A DNA stretch of 64,000 nucleotides from Alphaproteobacteria bacterium (GCA_024278855.1 JAJRSJ010000006.1:1-64000); one strand, 5' to 3'; counted from the stretch's first letter, positions 35,370-44,188 are shown. Notes: a model not told the origin generated them from the sequence alone. Numbers and translations: made by a program.

Positions 35370-36711
35370 AACGCTCATAAAACCACGCCGCAAATCTGTG
35401 CGGAGATCTCTGCGTATGCGTAAATATTTGCCGAAAAGCCTGTTTGGACGCGCCCTTCTTATCATCATGTTGCCCATTGCCCTGATGCAAATTATTGTCG
35501 CCTATATTTTCTTTGATGCCCATTGGCAGACTGTAACGGCTAGCCTGTCCGATAGCGTAGCTGCTGATGTGGCGGTGGCTGTCGAGCTATATAAGCAAGA
35601 GCCGAGCGAACAAAGGCTAGACCGGCTCGACCAAATGTTGCGCCCCAATATGAAATTATCCGTAGTCTATGACAGCAAAGACACTTTACCGATTGCACCT
35701 AGGCGAGCATTTTTTTCTACCTTGGATAAAACCTTACGCCGTGCACTTTCAGATAACCTCAAAGACAGTTTTTGGTTTGATACGACCCGTTACCCCCATT
35801 ATATTGATATTAGGGTCAAGGTTGAAGAGCGGGTGTTGAAATTTGTTGTGCCACGAGACCGGGTTTTTGCCCCGACCGGATTTATCTTTTTATTCTGGCT
35901 AGTGACTGCAACGGTCATTCTAAGCCTCGTCAGCATATTGTTCATTCTTAACCAAGCCCGCCCAATTGTAAAATTGGCCAAAGCTGCGGAGGATTTCGGC
36001 AAAGGCCGAAGTATTGGTAAATACAAACCATCTGGTGCAACAGAAGTTCGCCAAGCCGGTCACGCCTTTTTGGAAATGCGGCGCCGGATTGGTCGCCATA
36101 TTGACCAACGCACGGCCTTGCTCTCCGGGGTAAGCCACGATTTACGCACACCACTGACCCGGCTAAAATTACATCTGGCGCTCAGTGAAGCGACCGAAGA
36201 CACTAAAGCCGCTCGCAAAGATATCAAGGATATGGAAAGCATGTTGGATGCATATCTGGATTTCGCCAGAGACACATCTAAAGAGGACAGGAACATTACT
36301 GATCTGGCAAAATTATTACAAGACATTTCAGCCACATCTAAAACCGATTTACAAATTTCAACCACTGGTGACTTGCGCATAAACATCCGCAAAACTGCAA
36401 TAATACGCGCCTTGACAAATTTACTCGACAATGCCGGCACATTTGGAAAAATAATTCAACTTGAAGCCGAGCGGCGTGCAAAAAATATTCGTATCCACAT
36501 TGATGATGACGGCCCCGGTATTGCCGCCGCCCAACGTGCCGACGCCCTCAAGCCGTTCGTCCGCCTCGACCCCGCCCGCAGTCAAAACATCAAAGGCGTT
36601 GGCCTCGGCCTGTCCATCGCGAGTGACATCATCCAGGCCCACGGCGGCACGCTAACGCTCGGACATAGCCCCTTGGGCGGCCTTAGATGCACGGTTTTAT
36701 TGCCGTTATAA
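35362..36711 (+). CDS. EnvZ-like sensor histidine kinase
   Basis: A 449-residue membrane kinase, partner of the preceding regulator. Seen: a transmembrane segment (LLIIMLPIALMQIIVAYIFF), a periplasmic sensor of about 100 residues, a second membrane segment (FIFLFWLVTATVILSLVSILFIL), a HAMP linker, the phospho-acceptor GVSHDLRTPLTRLKL (His about 258), the N-box TNLLDNAGTFG, IDDDGPGI and the G2 box GVGLGLSIA. In the N-box the usual Asn-Ala is kept, but the following residues depart from the common YG/FS form. The GTG at 35362 has AGCGGAG upstream and overlaps the regulator stop by eight bases; an ATG at 35416 is an alternative. Confidence 0.88.
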   Translation: MDKTLIKPRRKSVRRSLRMRKYLPKSLFGRALLIIMLPIALMQIIVAYIFFDAHWQTVTASLSDSVAADVAVAVELYKQEPSEQRLDRLDQMLRPNMKLSVVYDSKDTLPIAPRRAFFSTLDKTLRRALSDNLKDSFWFDTTRYPHYIDIRVKVEERVLKFVVPRDRVFAPTGFIFLFWLVTATVILSLVSILFILNQARPIVKLAKAAEDFGKGRSIGKYKPSGATEVRQAGHAFLEMRRRIGRHIDQRTALLSGVSHDLRTPLTRLKLHLALSEATEDTKAARKDIKDMESMLDAYLDFARDTSKEDRNITDLAKLLQDISATSKTDLQISTTGDLRINIRKTAIIRALTNLLDNAGTFGKIIQLEAERRAKNIRIHIDDDGPGIAAAQRADALKPFVRLDPARSQNIKGVGLGLSIASDIIQAHGGTLTLGHSPLGGLRCTVLLPL

Positions 36712-36860
36712 TTGCTCAAAATTTGCGGCGGCAAAAGGCGTAAAATGCAACCCTCTAATTTCGTATCAGTGCAAGTTAGGCATAAGCTCTTTGACCGATT
36801 AGGCGGGCCAGACCGATCGCAAACGGCTTGGTTTGCCTTAGCCTCATTTGCTTTGTCGCA

Positions 36861-37721
36861 TTATGCCTTGGGTTTTCCCAAATCCTTTGATCTATTATAG
36901 GCTGCTTTTACCGCCCCGCGCATAAGTTTTGCCAACCCGTCATTGTCCATCAAAATATCCAAAGCGGCTTCGGTGGTACCGGCGGGGGATGTTACAGATT
37001 TTCGCAAACTTTCCGCACTGTCACTTGAACTGGCAAGCACGGTGCCAGAGCCTATGACGGTTTGGCGGGCCAATTCACTGGCCAATTCGGGTTTAAGGCC
37101 GAGCTTTTCTCCCGCAGCGGCCAGCACCTCTGTCATATAAAATACATAGCCTGGCCCTGAGCCGGACACGGCGGTGACCATATCTATTTCGCGTTCGCTT
37201 TCAAGCCGCACCACTTTGCCGCCCGCCTTGAGCCGCAGCTCTGCACTAGCCAAATGCGCAGGCGTGGCATTTGCGTTACCAACATAGGCGGTGATGCCTG
37301 CGCCGTAGGCGGCAGGTAAATTAGGCATGGCGCGAATGATCGGGCGGTCATCAAATACTTCTCCCAAAGCATGTAAATTTATTCCCGCCATAATGGACAC
37401 AACCAAAGTGTCTTTTGGCAATGCGGCGGCTAATTTCGGCCCGACCTCGGCAAAGGACTGCGGCTTTATTGCCAACAGGCACATTTTTAGACCCGACGCC
37501 GAACCTTTTGTCAGTCGGGCAGAAAATTTGACACCAAGCCGCAAAGCCCGCTCTGCCGCCTGGCCCGGCGCGGGGTCAATCACCAGTATTTCGTGCGCCT
37601 GTAATGCGCGCGCGCCCCGCTCAGATAGCCAACCACTGAGCAAGGCACCGCCCATATTTCCAGCCCCAATCAGCGCATGGGTATTGCTAGACAATTTACC
37701 TTGCTTAACCACACTACGCAT
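36861..37721 (-). CDS. proC: pyrroline-5-carboxylate reductase
   Basis: A 286-residue ProC, the last enzyme of proline synthesis, reducing 1-pyrroline-5-carboxylate with NAD(P)H. The dinucleotide-binding loop is ALIGAGNMGGALLSGW near the N-terminus; family segments LAIKPQSF, MPNLPAAYGAGI, VSGSGPGYVFY and SVTSPAGTTEAAL (substrate site) follow in order. The start at 37721 has AAAGGAAA upstream; a TTG 24 bases earlier is rejected. It follows the YbjN-domain gene on the same strand, an order common in Alphaproteobacteria, and converges with the sensor kinase gene. Confidence 0.94.
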   Translation of the reverse strand: MRSVVKQGKLSSNTHALIGAGNMGGALLSGWLSERGARALQAHEILVIDPAPGQAAERALRLGVKFSARLTKGSASGLKMCLLAIKPQSFAEVGPKLAAALPKDTLVVSIMAGINLHALGEVFDDRPIIRAMPNLPAAYGAGITAYVGNANATPAHLASAELRLKAGGKVVRLESEREIDMVTAVSGSGPGYVFYMTEVLAAAGEKLGLKPELASELARQTVIGSGTVLASSSDSAESLRKSVTSPAGTTEAALDILMDNDGLAKLMRGAVKAAYNRSKDLGKPKA

Positions 37722-37810
37722 TACCCGTTTCCTTTTTTGTGCCAATCATCTCGACATTTCAGTCATTTCGCAATTTTAGCCATTGCAACTATTCAGCCAC
37801 CTCAACCGCC

Positions 37811-38356
37811 TCAACCATGAACTGCTATATCCAAAAGGGCCGTATCCAAAGCTTCCTCTGGCGTTTTACCGGCCCATAATACATATTGGCAGGCGGGATA
37901 TCCTCGCTCTGCCGCGTCAAGCGCACCAGCCAACAAAGCCATGGCCTGTTCAATCTTTAACCTGGCCCCGCCCGCCAAACTTAGAGAATTGCGATACACC
38001 AAACCATTCTCATTGCCCCAAAAGTCAAAATGCCCTGACCGTAACCGTTCATTCAACAATGACAGGAGGCGGCACATATCATCCGAACGCCCGCCCGGCG
38101 CCCGGTTGTCAAAAGGCACAACCAAATCAATTTGCTCGCGCACCGGATCCCAGATTATGGAAACATCATGCAAACACCAAAGCCCGGCCAAGGTCATATG
38201 GGTTTCATGTGCGGATATTCGCTCATAGTCAAAGTTTTCAGCTATGGCTAACCTAACAAATGCATCCAAAGGATTGCCCCTAAGCGCCTCAAAGGATGCC
38301 AAACTTGGCCCCGGTCTGGCGAAAACTTCATCTGCAAAACTCATAAAATTGCCCAT
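37811..38356 (-). CDS. YbjN domain-containing protein
   Basis: A 181-residue cytoplasmic protein of the YbjN family, which has a type III secretion chaperone-like fold. Recognisable are the FDYERISAHETHMTL strand, the WCLHDVSIIWDPVREQIDLVVPFDNRAP segment and a C-terminal MALLAGALDAAERGYPACQYVLWAG stretch conserved in alphaproteobacterial members. Its molecular role is not established; E. coli YbjN affects stress tolerance and motility. Start taken at the ATG 38356; ATG 38344 is possible. It lies 89 bases upstream of proC on the same strand. Confidence 0.85.
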   Translation of the reverse strand: MGNFMSFADEVFARPGPSLASFEALRGNPLDAFVRLAIAENFDYERISAHETHMTLAGLWCLHDVSIIWDPVREQIDLVVPFDNRAPGGRSDDMCRLLSLLNERLRSGHFDFWGNENGLVYRNSLSLAGGARLKIEQAMALLAGALDAAERGYPACQYVLWAGKTPEEALDTALLDIAVHG

Positions 38357-38518
38357 TATCTTTGAATTTCGGCACAAAACTTAGCCTGATTCTCATTACC
38401 ATGATCATATGGAGCGCTTTATAAGCAATATATAGTGGTTAGAATTCTGTTGATAACTATATTTAGTGTTATGGGGCAAATTTTTGGTAAAAATAACCAA
38501 ACTGTCATATCTAGGCTC

Positions 38519-38549
38519 TTGACGAATGACACCAGAACACCGAGATACT
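38519..38549 (+). promoter_or_regulatory. possible promoter, leaderless start
   Basis: TTGACG (38519-38524) and GATACT (38544-38549) are separated by 19 bases and the ATG at 38557 begins seven bases after the -10-like box, so the transcript could start at or next to the start codon. No ribosome-binding site is seen before that ATG. Spacing is longer than ideal. Confidence 0.35.
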
Positions 38550-38556
38550 ATATATT

Positions 38557-38937
38557 ATGACAAATACTTATTCTTTACACAATAATGGTCACAACAATGG
38601 TGGCGGGCGCGGTCTTGTACAATCAATTCTACGCGCGATTTTCCTCATTGCGGCAACCATAGGCGGATTTTTCATCTTTGCTGCATCTGCGGCCTTTGCC
38701 CTGTTTCTTGTCATTGGCCTGATACTTTTGGGGCTTGTTGCATTTGGTATTTTATGGGTGCGCGCTAAAATTTTGGGCAAGCCTTTGTATTCATCTCATA
38801 AAATGTGGACTTTCCAGACCTTTAATGGGACTAACACTAAGTCCAAGACAACAGACAAAGCTGATATGAAACCGGACGGGCCAGTACTGGACGCCCACAA
38901 AACGCCCGACGGCTGGAGTGTCGATAACGACACGTAA
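38557..38937 (+). CDS. small membrane protein of unknown function
   Basis: A 126-residue protein with a polar, Asn/Gly-rich N-terminus (HNNGHNNGGGRG), a long hydrophobic region that can form two membrane helices (about residues 25-45 and 47-68) and a hydrophilic C-terminus. No domain was recognised. It is divergent from the YbjN gene. The upstream region resembles a promoter placed directly against the ATG, so the message may be leaderless. A similar small membrane protein near ybjN-proC might be conserved in relatives, which could be tested by synteny. Confidence 0.65.
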   Translation: MTNTYSLHNNGHNNGGGRGLVQSILRAIFLIAATIGGFFIFAASAAFALFLVIGLILLGLVAFGILWVRAKILGKPLYSSHKMWTFQTFNGTNTKSKTTDKADMKPDGPVLDAHKTPDGWSVDNDT

Positions 38938-38986
38938 AGTCGTATTTAGCTCTGGTATTTCGCGCCTGCTCTAGTTATGGCGGAGT

Positions 38987-39859
38987 ATGAGCGCCCGTGA
39001 TTTCATTATATTGTGTGTAATATGCCTGATCTGGGGCGGAAATTTCGTCTTGTCAAAATGGCTGTTAAGCGACTTGGCCCTGCCGCCCCTCTTCTTTGCT
39101 TGCATACGGTTTATGTTGGTAGCTGTGTTAATGGCGCCGTTTTTATGGCCCCTGCCCAAACGGTTTTTGAAAATGTGCCTTGCAGGTTTGTGCGTCGGCG
39201 CCTTGCACCTGGCTTTTCTCTATACCGGACTGAAAACCGCCCCCGCAGGCGCGTCCGCCATAGTTTCGCAAATGCTCATTCCTTTTGCCGCAGTGTTGTC
39301 TTTGGTTTTCTTAAAAGAAAAAATAGGACTATGGCGCGGTTTTGGCATTATTGGGGCTTTGACCGATGTGTGTATTTTGATCTACAATCCGGATAGCTTC
39401 TCCTTTGATGTGGGCCTGGTTTATGTGGTTTTGGCATTTTTTGTTATGGCCGTAGGCTCCATATTGATAAAAGGCGTTGGCGCGGTTAACCCGTTTCAAT
39501 ATGTTGCCTGGATGGGCGTGTTGGCCATTCCAGTTTTAGCTATTGCCAGTTTTTTGTTAGAAAACGGACAATTTGAGGCGGCCAAGGCAAGTGGTTGGGG
39601 TCTGCCCATCGGGGTTTTTTATACGGCTATATTAGCCTCAATCGTCGCCCACGGCCAATATTTCAGACTGTTGCAAACCTATGATGTCACCTTGGTGGTG
39701 CCCTTGACCTTGATGACACCGTTTTGGGCGGTTATACTGGGCATTGTCTTGCGCGGGGAACCGTTCGGAGCCAGACTGGTGATTGGGGCGGCATTCATTC
39801 TGGTCAGTGTCTACATAATCGCAAGACGCCAAAAACAAACGCCAACAGAGGTCTTGTAA
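38987..39859 (+). CDS. DMT-superfamily (EamA) transporter
   Basis: A 290-residue inner-membrane protein with ten hydrophobic segments in two EamA repeats. The first repeat opens ILCVICLIWGGNFVLSKW and contains FLYTGLKTAPAGASAIVSQM, and the second contains PFQYVAWMGVLAIPVLA and VPLTLMTPFWAVILG. Such proteins export amino acids or other small metabolites, or import nucleotide sugars; the substrate is not evident. GCGGAGT sits very close before the ATG. The amidase gene starts with a GTG immediately after its TAA, so the two are co-translated. Confidence 0.88.
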   Translation: MSARDFIILCVICLIWGGNFVLSKWLLSDLALPPLFFACIRFMLVAVLMAPFLWPLPKRFLKMCLAGLCVGALHLAFLYTGLKTAPAGASAIVSQMLIPFAAVLSLVFLKEKIGLWRGFGIIGALTDVCILIYNPDSFSFDVGLVYVVLAFFVMAVGSILIKGVGAVNPFQYVAWMGVLAIPVLAIASFLLENGQFEAAKASGWGLPIGVFYTAILASIVAHGQYFRLLQTYDVTLVVPLTLMTPFWAVILGIVLRGEPFGARLVIGAAFILVSVYIIARRQKQTPTEVL

Positions 39860-40609
39860 GTGACACACCCATTAAAACTCACCTCTAGCCCCTCCCCTAA
39901 CCATGATGCGCGTACCCTGCCCATTTCGCTTTTGGTCTTACATTATACGGGAATGGAAAGCGGCAAGGCTGCACTGGCACATATGTGCGGTCCGGCCGCC
40001 AAAGTCAGCGCCCATTATATGGTCGAGGAAGACGGGCAGATATTCAAATTAGTCGACGAAAGCCGCCGCGCCTGGCATGCGGGGGTTAGCTCTTGGGGCG
40101 GCGAGACCGATATCAATTCGGCTTCAATCGGCATAGAAATCGTCAATGGCGGTCACGATTACGGATTGCCGCACTATCCCGAGGCGCAAATAAAATCAGT
40201 TATCAGGCTTTGCCGTGATATAATGGGGCGCAATGATATTTCCGGGTTTGACGTCCTAGCCCATAGCGACATTGCGCCGGGGCGCAAACAAGACCCTGGT
40301 GAAAAATTCCCCTGGGCCAAGCTAGCAGATGCAGGTGTCGGGATTTGGCCGGAAGTCAAAACCAAAGACCAGCGCTTGCTGTTTGGCGAAAATGAAAATG
40401 ACAAGAACATTGCCCTCTTGCAAGCTGCCCTTTCGTTTATTGGTTATGACGTTCTGGCAAATGGGAAAATGGACGCCCATACCAAATGTGTTATTCGGGC
40501 TTTTCAACGCAGATACCGTAGTGAGAAGATAGACGGCTCTTTGGATGTCCAGACAATGGAAATCCTGACGCTTTTGGCGCACTACAAGAAAAAAACATAT
40601 AAAAAATAG
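39860..40609 (+). CDS. N-acetylmuramoyl-L-alanine amidase, AmpD/AmiD type, with peptidoglycan-binding domain
   Basis: A 249-residue amidase_2 enzyme that cuts between MurNAc and L-Ala. Zinc ligands and catalytic residues are visible: LLVLHYTGME (His), VSAHYMVEEDG, RRAWHAGVSSWGG, SIGIEIVNGG (Glu) and AHSDIAPGRKQDPG (second His and Asp). A C-terminal PG_binding_1-type domain follows (IALLQAALSFIGY.., FQRRYR). No signal peptide is visible, so it is either cytoplasmic, acting in cell-wall recycling like AmpD, or exported by a non-standard route. The recycling role would suit the AmgK-MurU fusion elsewhere in the window. The GTG start abuts the transporter stop. Confidence 0.9.
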   Translation: MTHPLKLTSSPSPNHDARTLPISLLVLHYTGMESGKAALAHMCGPAAKVSAHYMVEEDGQIFKLVDESRRAWHAGVSSWGGETDINSASIGIEIVNGGHDYGLPHYPEAQIKSVIRLCRDIMGRNDISGFDVLAHSDIAPGRKQDPGEKFPWAKLADAGVGIWPEVKTKDQRLLFGENENDKNIALLQAALSFIGYDVLANGKMDAHTKCVIRAFQRRYRSEKIDGSLDVQTMEILTLLAHYKKKTYKK

Positions 40610-40921
40610 GTTCTGCTAGGGACAGACCCTAGAAAAAACGAAGACGCGACAGGTGTGGGTTGATGTGGGGCAACCAGGTTTCTATCGCGCCTTCTAAAAC
40701 TTTGGACACCCGTATTTTTGCAACACGTTGTAACCAAAGCTATTCTTTTGAGGAAATTTGTCAATAATCAGCCCAAATCCCTTAATACATTTTATGTACT
40801 TACTCTTAAACAAAATGTACAGAAATATTTTGTTTATTTTTAAAAAAAAATAAATCCGATGTTTGTAAGAAACTTCGTTTCAAACAAAATCTGTTTTTAC
40901 AATGCACAATAAATGCCAGTT
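40610..40921. other. convergent intergenic region with hairpins, no gene seen
   Basis: These 312 bases separate the amidase (plus) from the HxlR regulator (minus). No credible reading frame was found. CTAGGG-acaga-CCCTAG (40618-40634) is a short palindrome. A nested pair, CGCGA..TCGCG enclosing GGTTG-(8)-CAACC, spans about 40645-40687. The rest is very AT-rich. Confidence 0.55.
40841..40885 (-). terminator. possible terminator of the HxlR gene
   Basis: On the minus strand GTTTG-AAAC-gaa-GTTT-(ctta)-CAAAC forms a weak stem (40861-40885) about 37 bases after the hxlR stop, followed ten bases later by a run of about nine T. The gap to the T-run makes this uncertain. Confidence 0.35.
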
Positions 40922-41413
40922 TTACATATTTGCATACATTCGTTCGAAGAGTTTAGCCGCCTCGACCCCCGCACCGGGATTAAGGCGCGTGTAAATATCA
41001 CCGCTCTCAATCGTATCCGTACATGCGTGACATTTCATCAAAATATCAACAACACCGCCGCACTCTTTATGGACATTGGTAAAGGGGGCTTTTTCCTTGG
41101 TAAAATGGCGCGTACTCCAAGCGGCAAGTCCCACGATTACGGGACGCAATTCCATTGAAATATCCGTGACTTTATATTCATATCTTGGCGGCGAAGCATG
41201 ATAGAGCCGCTTCTCCAACAGCCCGGCGTCCGCCAGTTTTTCCAATCTTGCTGACAGCAGGTTTCTGTTAATGCCTAAAAACCGTTCAATCTGGTTAAAT
41301 TTGCACATGCCGGAAGAACATCCCGATAATAGCATCAACGTCCAACGGGCCCCGACCAGATCAAGAGCCGTAGCCAGTGAGGATTTTTCCTCCAACAATT
41401 CCGTCCAACCCAT
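40922..41413 (-). CDS. HxlR-family transcriptional regulator
   Basis: A 163-residue winged-helix regulator. The HxlR domain covers about residues 10-100: ALDLVGARWTLMLLSGCSSG (helix 1-2), KFNQIERFLGINRNLLSARLEKLADAGLLEKR (recognition helix) and PPRYEYKVTDISMELRPVIVGLAAW (wing). The C-terminal extension of about 60 residues carries four Cys (ECGG, KCHAC..) that could form a metal or redox site, unlike minimal HxlR proteins, so it may sense a thiol, metal or electrophile. GGGGAGA precedes the ATG at 41413. Two similar 15-base repeats lie at 41442-41473, 29-60 bases upstream of the start codon, and could be its operator. Confidence 0.87.
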   Translation of the reverse strand: MGWTELLEEKSSLATALDLVGARWTLMLLSGCSSGMCKFNQIERFLGINRNLLSARLEKLADAGLLEKRLYHASPPRYEYKVTDISMELRPVIVGLAAWSTRHFTKEKAPFTNVHKECGGVVDILMKCHACTDTIESGDIYTRLNPGAGVEAAKLFERMYANM

Positions 41414-41441
41414 AAATCTCCCCAATTAAAACCAAAAGCTA

Positions 41442-41473
41442 ATTTGCAGTATTAACCCATTTGCAGTTGTAAC
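41442..41473. promoter_or_regulatory. paired 15-bp repeats, candidate HxlR operator
   Basis: ATTTGCAGTATTAAC (41442-41456) and ATTTGCAGTTGTAAC (41459-41473) match at 13 of 15 bases with 17-base periodicity, placing them on a similar helix face. They lie between the divergent hxlR gene and the rnpB promoter. Confidence 0.5.
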
Positions 41474-41517
41474 AATCTACAACAAAGTAAACAAAAATAT
41501 ATAGTTATTTGGCATGC

Positions 41518-41546
41518 TTGACGTGCCAGGTCTTTTAGGATTAAAT
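41518..41546 (+). promoter_or_regulatory. sigma-70-type promoter of rnpB
   Basis: TTGACG (41518-41523), a 17-base spacer and TTAAAT (41541-41546). The expected start, six to nine bases on, coincides with the first base of the RNase P RNA P1 helix at about 41555. Confidence 0.75.
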
Positions 41547-41554
41547 CCGCACAT

Positions 41555-42011
41555 CAGAGGGTCGGGCGACCGCCTACTTTCGTTAATGCTAAAGCGGGCT
41601 TGCCACGCCAAAACTTCGGTTATGGCGAGCTTGTCGCGCCGAAGCCTTTAGCGAAGGCGGGAGGAAAGTCCGGGCTCCATTGACGCAGGATGCCGGATAA
41701 CGTCCGGCGGGCATATTGGCAACGATATGTTCAGGGAAAGTGCAACAGAAAGCAAACCGCCCCATCAATTTCTATTGGCGAGGTAAGGGTGAAAGGGTGT
41801 GGTAAGAGCGCACCGTACGTTTTGGCAACAAGACGGGCATGGTAAACCCCATCCGGAGCAAGACCAAATAGGGGCGGCATTACGGCGTGCTTGAACGTCG
41901 CTGCCCGGGTTGGTCGCTTGAGGCGCTGGGCAATCAGCGTCCCAGATGAATGGTCGCCGCCCACCCGTAGCAATACGGGTGCGGTACAGAACCCGGCTTA
42001 TAGACCCTCTG
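41555..42011 (+). ncRNA. rnpB: RNase P RNA, bacterial type A
   Basis: The catalytic RNA of ribonuclease P, which removes 5' leaders from tRNA precursors. Seen: the near-universal GAGGAAAGTCCGGGCTCC (41661-41678), the 3' conserved ACAGAACCCGGCTTA (41987-42001), GCAACAGAAAGCAAACCGCC and AGGGTGAAA-type core segments. The ends CAGAGGGTC (41555) and GACCCTCTG (42011) form a perfect nine-pair P1 helix. A long P3-like hairpin (about 41588-41653) is typical of alphaproteobacterial forms. A strong promoter lies directly upstream. The 3' end overlaps the stop codon region of the convergent MFS gene by about 14 bases. Confidence 0.96.
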
Positions 42012-43227
42012 ATATATTTCCCCTGTATGTGTTGTTAAATGCTAACCATAACAAGGATAAAAGGGCAAAACCGCACACCGGAAACAACACCAAAACAACC
42101 CCGTTCCAGCCAAAATTATGCAAGACCGCGCCCGACGCCAAAGACGCCGCCGCAACACTGGAAAACAAGATTAAATCATGCAGGCCCTGCACTTTATTTT
42201 TTTCGCCATCACTATAGGCTTCATTGAGCAGGGTAGTGGCCCCAATAAATCCGAAATTCCAGCCAATGCCCAATAAAATCAATGACCCCCAAAAATTCCA
42301 AAGCTGTAAGCCGTTCAGTGCCACGGCGGCGCACACCATCAACAACATTAGCCCGGTGCCGATAACAGGCAATTTACCAAATTTCACGATCAATAGCCCG
42401 GTCATAAAACTAGGGCCGAACATGGCCAATACATGCCAGCGGATACCAAGCACCGCCTCCACCTCGCTATGGCCATTTAGCTTCATTGCCAAAGGCGCAC
42501 CTGTCATCACAAATGTCATCATAGCGTAAGACGTTACCGCACATAAAAGCGCCACAAGAAATACCGGTTGTTTGAAAATTGTGGATATAGCCCGTACAGC
42601 TTCGTTCTCTGGGTGAACCGCGCATGTCTCTATCCTTGTGGGTTTTAGAAATGCCAAAATACCGATCCCGATAGCCAGCAATCCCGCCATACCAAAAAAA
42701 GCCCCCGCAAAGGGAATAGGCAGTAGTAAATCTTTGGTGCGCAACACCGTTTCTGTGCCAATAAATGCCGCAAATATACCGCCGGTCAGCACCCAGGATA
42801 TGGCGCGGGATTTAAATTTATCCGTACCAATATCCGCCGCCGCAAATCTATATTGCTGTATGAAGGCATTGGCCCCACCCACCATAAAAAACCCGAGGCA
42901 AAACAAGCCAAACAAGCTATTTTGCAAGGCAAAAGCGGAAGCCCCGGCCCCAAAAATGCCGAAGACCGCGCCCGTTATAAAGCTGGCTTTGCGGCCAAAT
43001 TTTTGTGCCAACATGGCCACAGGATAGGCAAAAGCCGCAGCGCCAACACTAAATGCCGCCACTGGCAAGGTTGCCAAAGCCAGGTTTTGCGGTGAAAGCC
43101 ACGCCCCCGCCAAAGCCCCGACAGAAACCGCAATCGCACCGATCGAGCCGTTAAAAGCCGTAGCCAGAGACAAAACCAAAGCGTTGTGTTTACCGATTTT
43201 TTGCGCGTTTTCCTGAGCGTTTAACAT
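41998..43227 (-). CDS. major facilitator superfamily transporter
   Basis: A 409-residue inner-membrane protein with twelve hydrophobic segments arranged as two six-helix halves separated by a polar loop near residue 200 (KPTRIETCAVHPENEAV). The MFS loop-2/3 motif appears as VAMLAQKFGRKASFITG. Drug or metabolite export is typical for this size; the substrate is not evident. Its last codons and stop overlap the 3' end of rnpB on the other strand. No clear ribosome-binding site precedes the ATG. Confidence 0.87.
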   Translation of the reverse strand: MLNAQENAQKIGKHNALVLSLATAFNGSIGAIAVSVGALAGAWLSPQNLALATLPVAAFSVGAAAFAYPVAMLAQKFGRKASFITGAVFGIFGAGASAFALQNSLFGLFCLGFFMVGGANAFIQQYRFAAADIGTDKFKSRAISWVLTGGIFAAFIGTETVLRTKDLLLPIPFAGAFFGMAGLLAIGIGILAFLKPTRIETCAVHPENEAVRAISTIFKQPVFLVALLCAVTSYAMMTFVMTGAPLAMKLNGHSEVEAVLGIRWHVLAMFGPSFMTGLLIVKFGKLPVIGTGLMLLMVCAAVALNGLQLWNFWGSLILLGIGWNFGFIGATTLLNEAYSDGEKNKVQGLHDLILFSSVAAASLASGAVLHNFGWNGVVLVLFPVCGFALLSLLWLAFNNTYRGNISEGL

Positions 43228-43278
43228 GCACGGGCTATAGGCGCACCGACCTTTAGTGTCACCATAATATACGCGCTA

Positions 43279-44010
43279 TCACGAAATCGTTTTATGGTCA
43301 TCCAGCCTAGTTTGAAGCGGGTTTTTCTTACGTTGATCCAATATTTCGCTATAGGCTTTGTTGATGATCGCCATTTTATGGGTGGCCAGTTTTTGCAATT
43401 CGGGCGGCAAGCCCCGCGCCACCAACCTGTCGGGATGATTAGCGGCTGCCATTTTTCGGTAAGCTTTTTTAAGGCCCGCGTCACATATGTCTTCGTCAAT
43501 GCCGAGAATAAGATAAGGGTCATCAGCCGCCCGCCCCAAGTGTGCGATACGGATACGGTTAAATGTCCTTTGGTCAAATTTGAAAATCCGGGCCGTGGTT
43601 TCCAAAAACTCGACTTCCGCTTCCGTGACAATACTGTCCGCCAATGCTATGTGAAACAACCCGTCCAACACATCTTCCAATATATCGGGTCTGTTTTTAT
43701 AATGACGATAGATTTTTTTGGCATAGGCTTGGTAACCAAGTGTGGTTTGCTTGGCCAAATCGAAAAACCTGGCAATGCCGGCACTGGCCTCCACAGAAGC
43801 CTGAAACACATTTTTAAACGCATCTATTTCGCTATTGGTCACAACACCGTCGGCCCTAGCCAATTTCGCCCCAAGCGCAATCAGCGCCGCCGCTACACCC
43901 GCATCGCCAATGTCGCGAAATGATGCCTCTTGGGCCTGTTTGCGCCTTTGTTTATGGGGCGGCCCAAACAAACGCGCCGCCGCGCCCAATATTCTCAATC
44001 CAAAATTCAT
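43279..44010 (-). CDS. TerB-DnaJ (DjlA-like) co-chaperone
   Basis: A 243-residue protein: an N-terminal stretch with possible weak membrane affinity, a TerB-like acidic helical domain at about residues 35-160 (KLARADGVVTNSEIDAFKNVF, ALADSIVTEAEVEFLE, each with an acidic metal-site-like pattern) and a C-terminal J domain (PYLILGIDEDICDAGLKKAYRKM, HPD in AAANHPDRLV). DjlA-type proteins stimulate the ATPase of DnaK with a specific client set. It lies upstream of the MFS gene on the same strand, 51 bases apart; a functional link is unlikely. Confidence 0.9.
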   Translation of the reverse strand: MNFGLRILGAAARLFGPPHKQRRKQAQEASFRDIGDAGVAAALIALGAKLARADGVVTNSEIDAFKNVFQASVEASAGIARFFDLAKQTTLGYQAYAKKIYRHYKNRPDILEDVLDGLFHIALADSIVTEAEVEFLETTARIFKFDQRTFNRIRIAHLGRAADDPYLILGIDEDICDAGLKKAYRKMAAANHPDRLVARGLPPELQKLATHKMAIINKAYSEILDQRKKNPLQTRLDDHKTIS

Positions 44011-44188
44011 GCTAGCTCTAAACTCATGTTAGCCAAAACCCATGTTAGCCCAAAAATTATGGATGGGTTGTGCCTGAATTATACGTGCGGCTCAATAGTT
44101 TACCTTTGGTTTGCACTATTGGGATAGAAAAAATTAAGGATAATTGGGCTTTGTTTGCTCACTATGGCGGGACATTACATGACTAGAC

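Noticed and set aside
40618-40640. CTAGGG-acaga-CCCTAG followed by six A, considered as a terminator
   Set aside because: The A-run follows the stem on the plus strand, so neither strand gives a stem followed by T.
41731-41973. 80-codon minus-strand frame
   Set aside because: It lies entirely within the RNase P RNA gene.
43221-43631. 136-codon minus-strand frame rich in basic residues
   Set aside because: It is an out-of-frame shadow of the TerB-DnaJ gene, whose HPD motif and family match are clear in the other frame.
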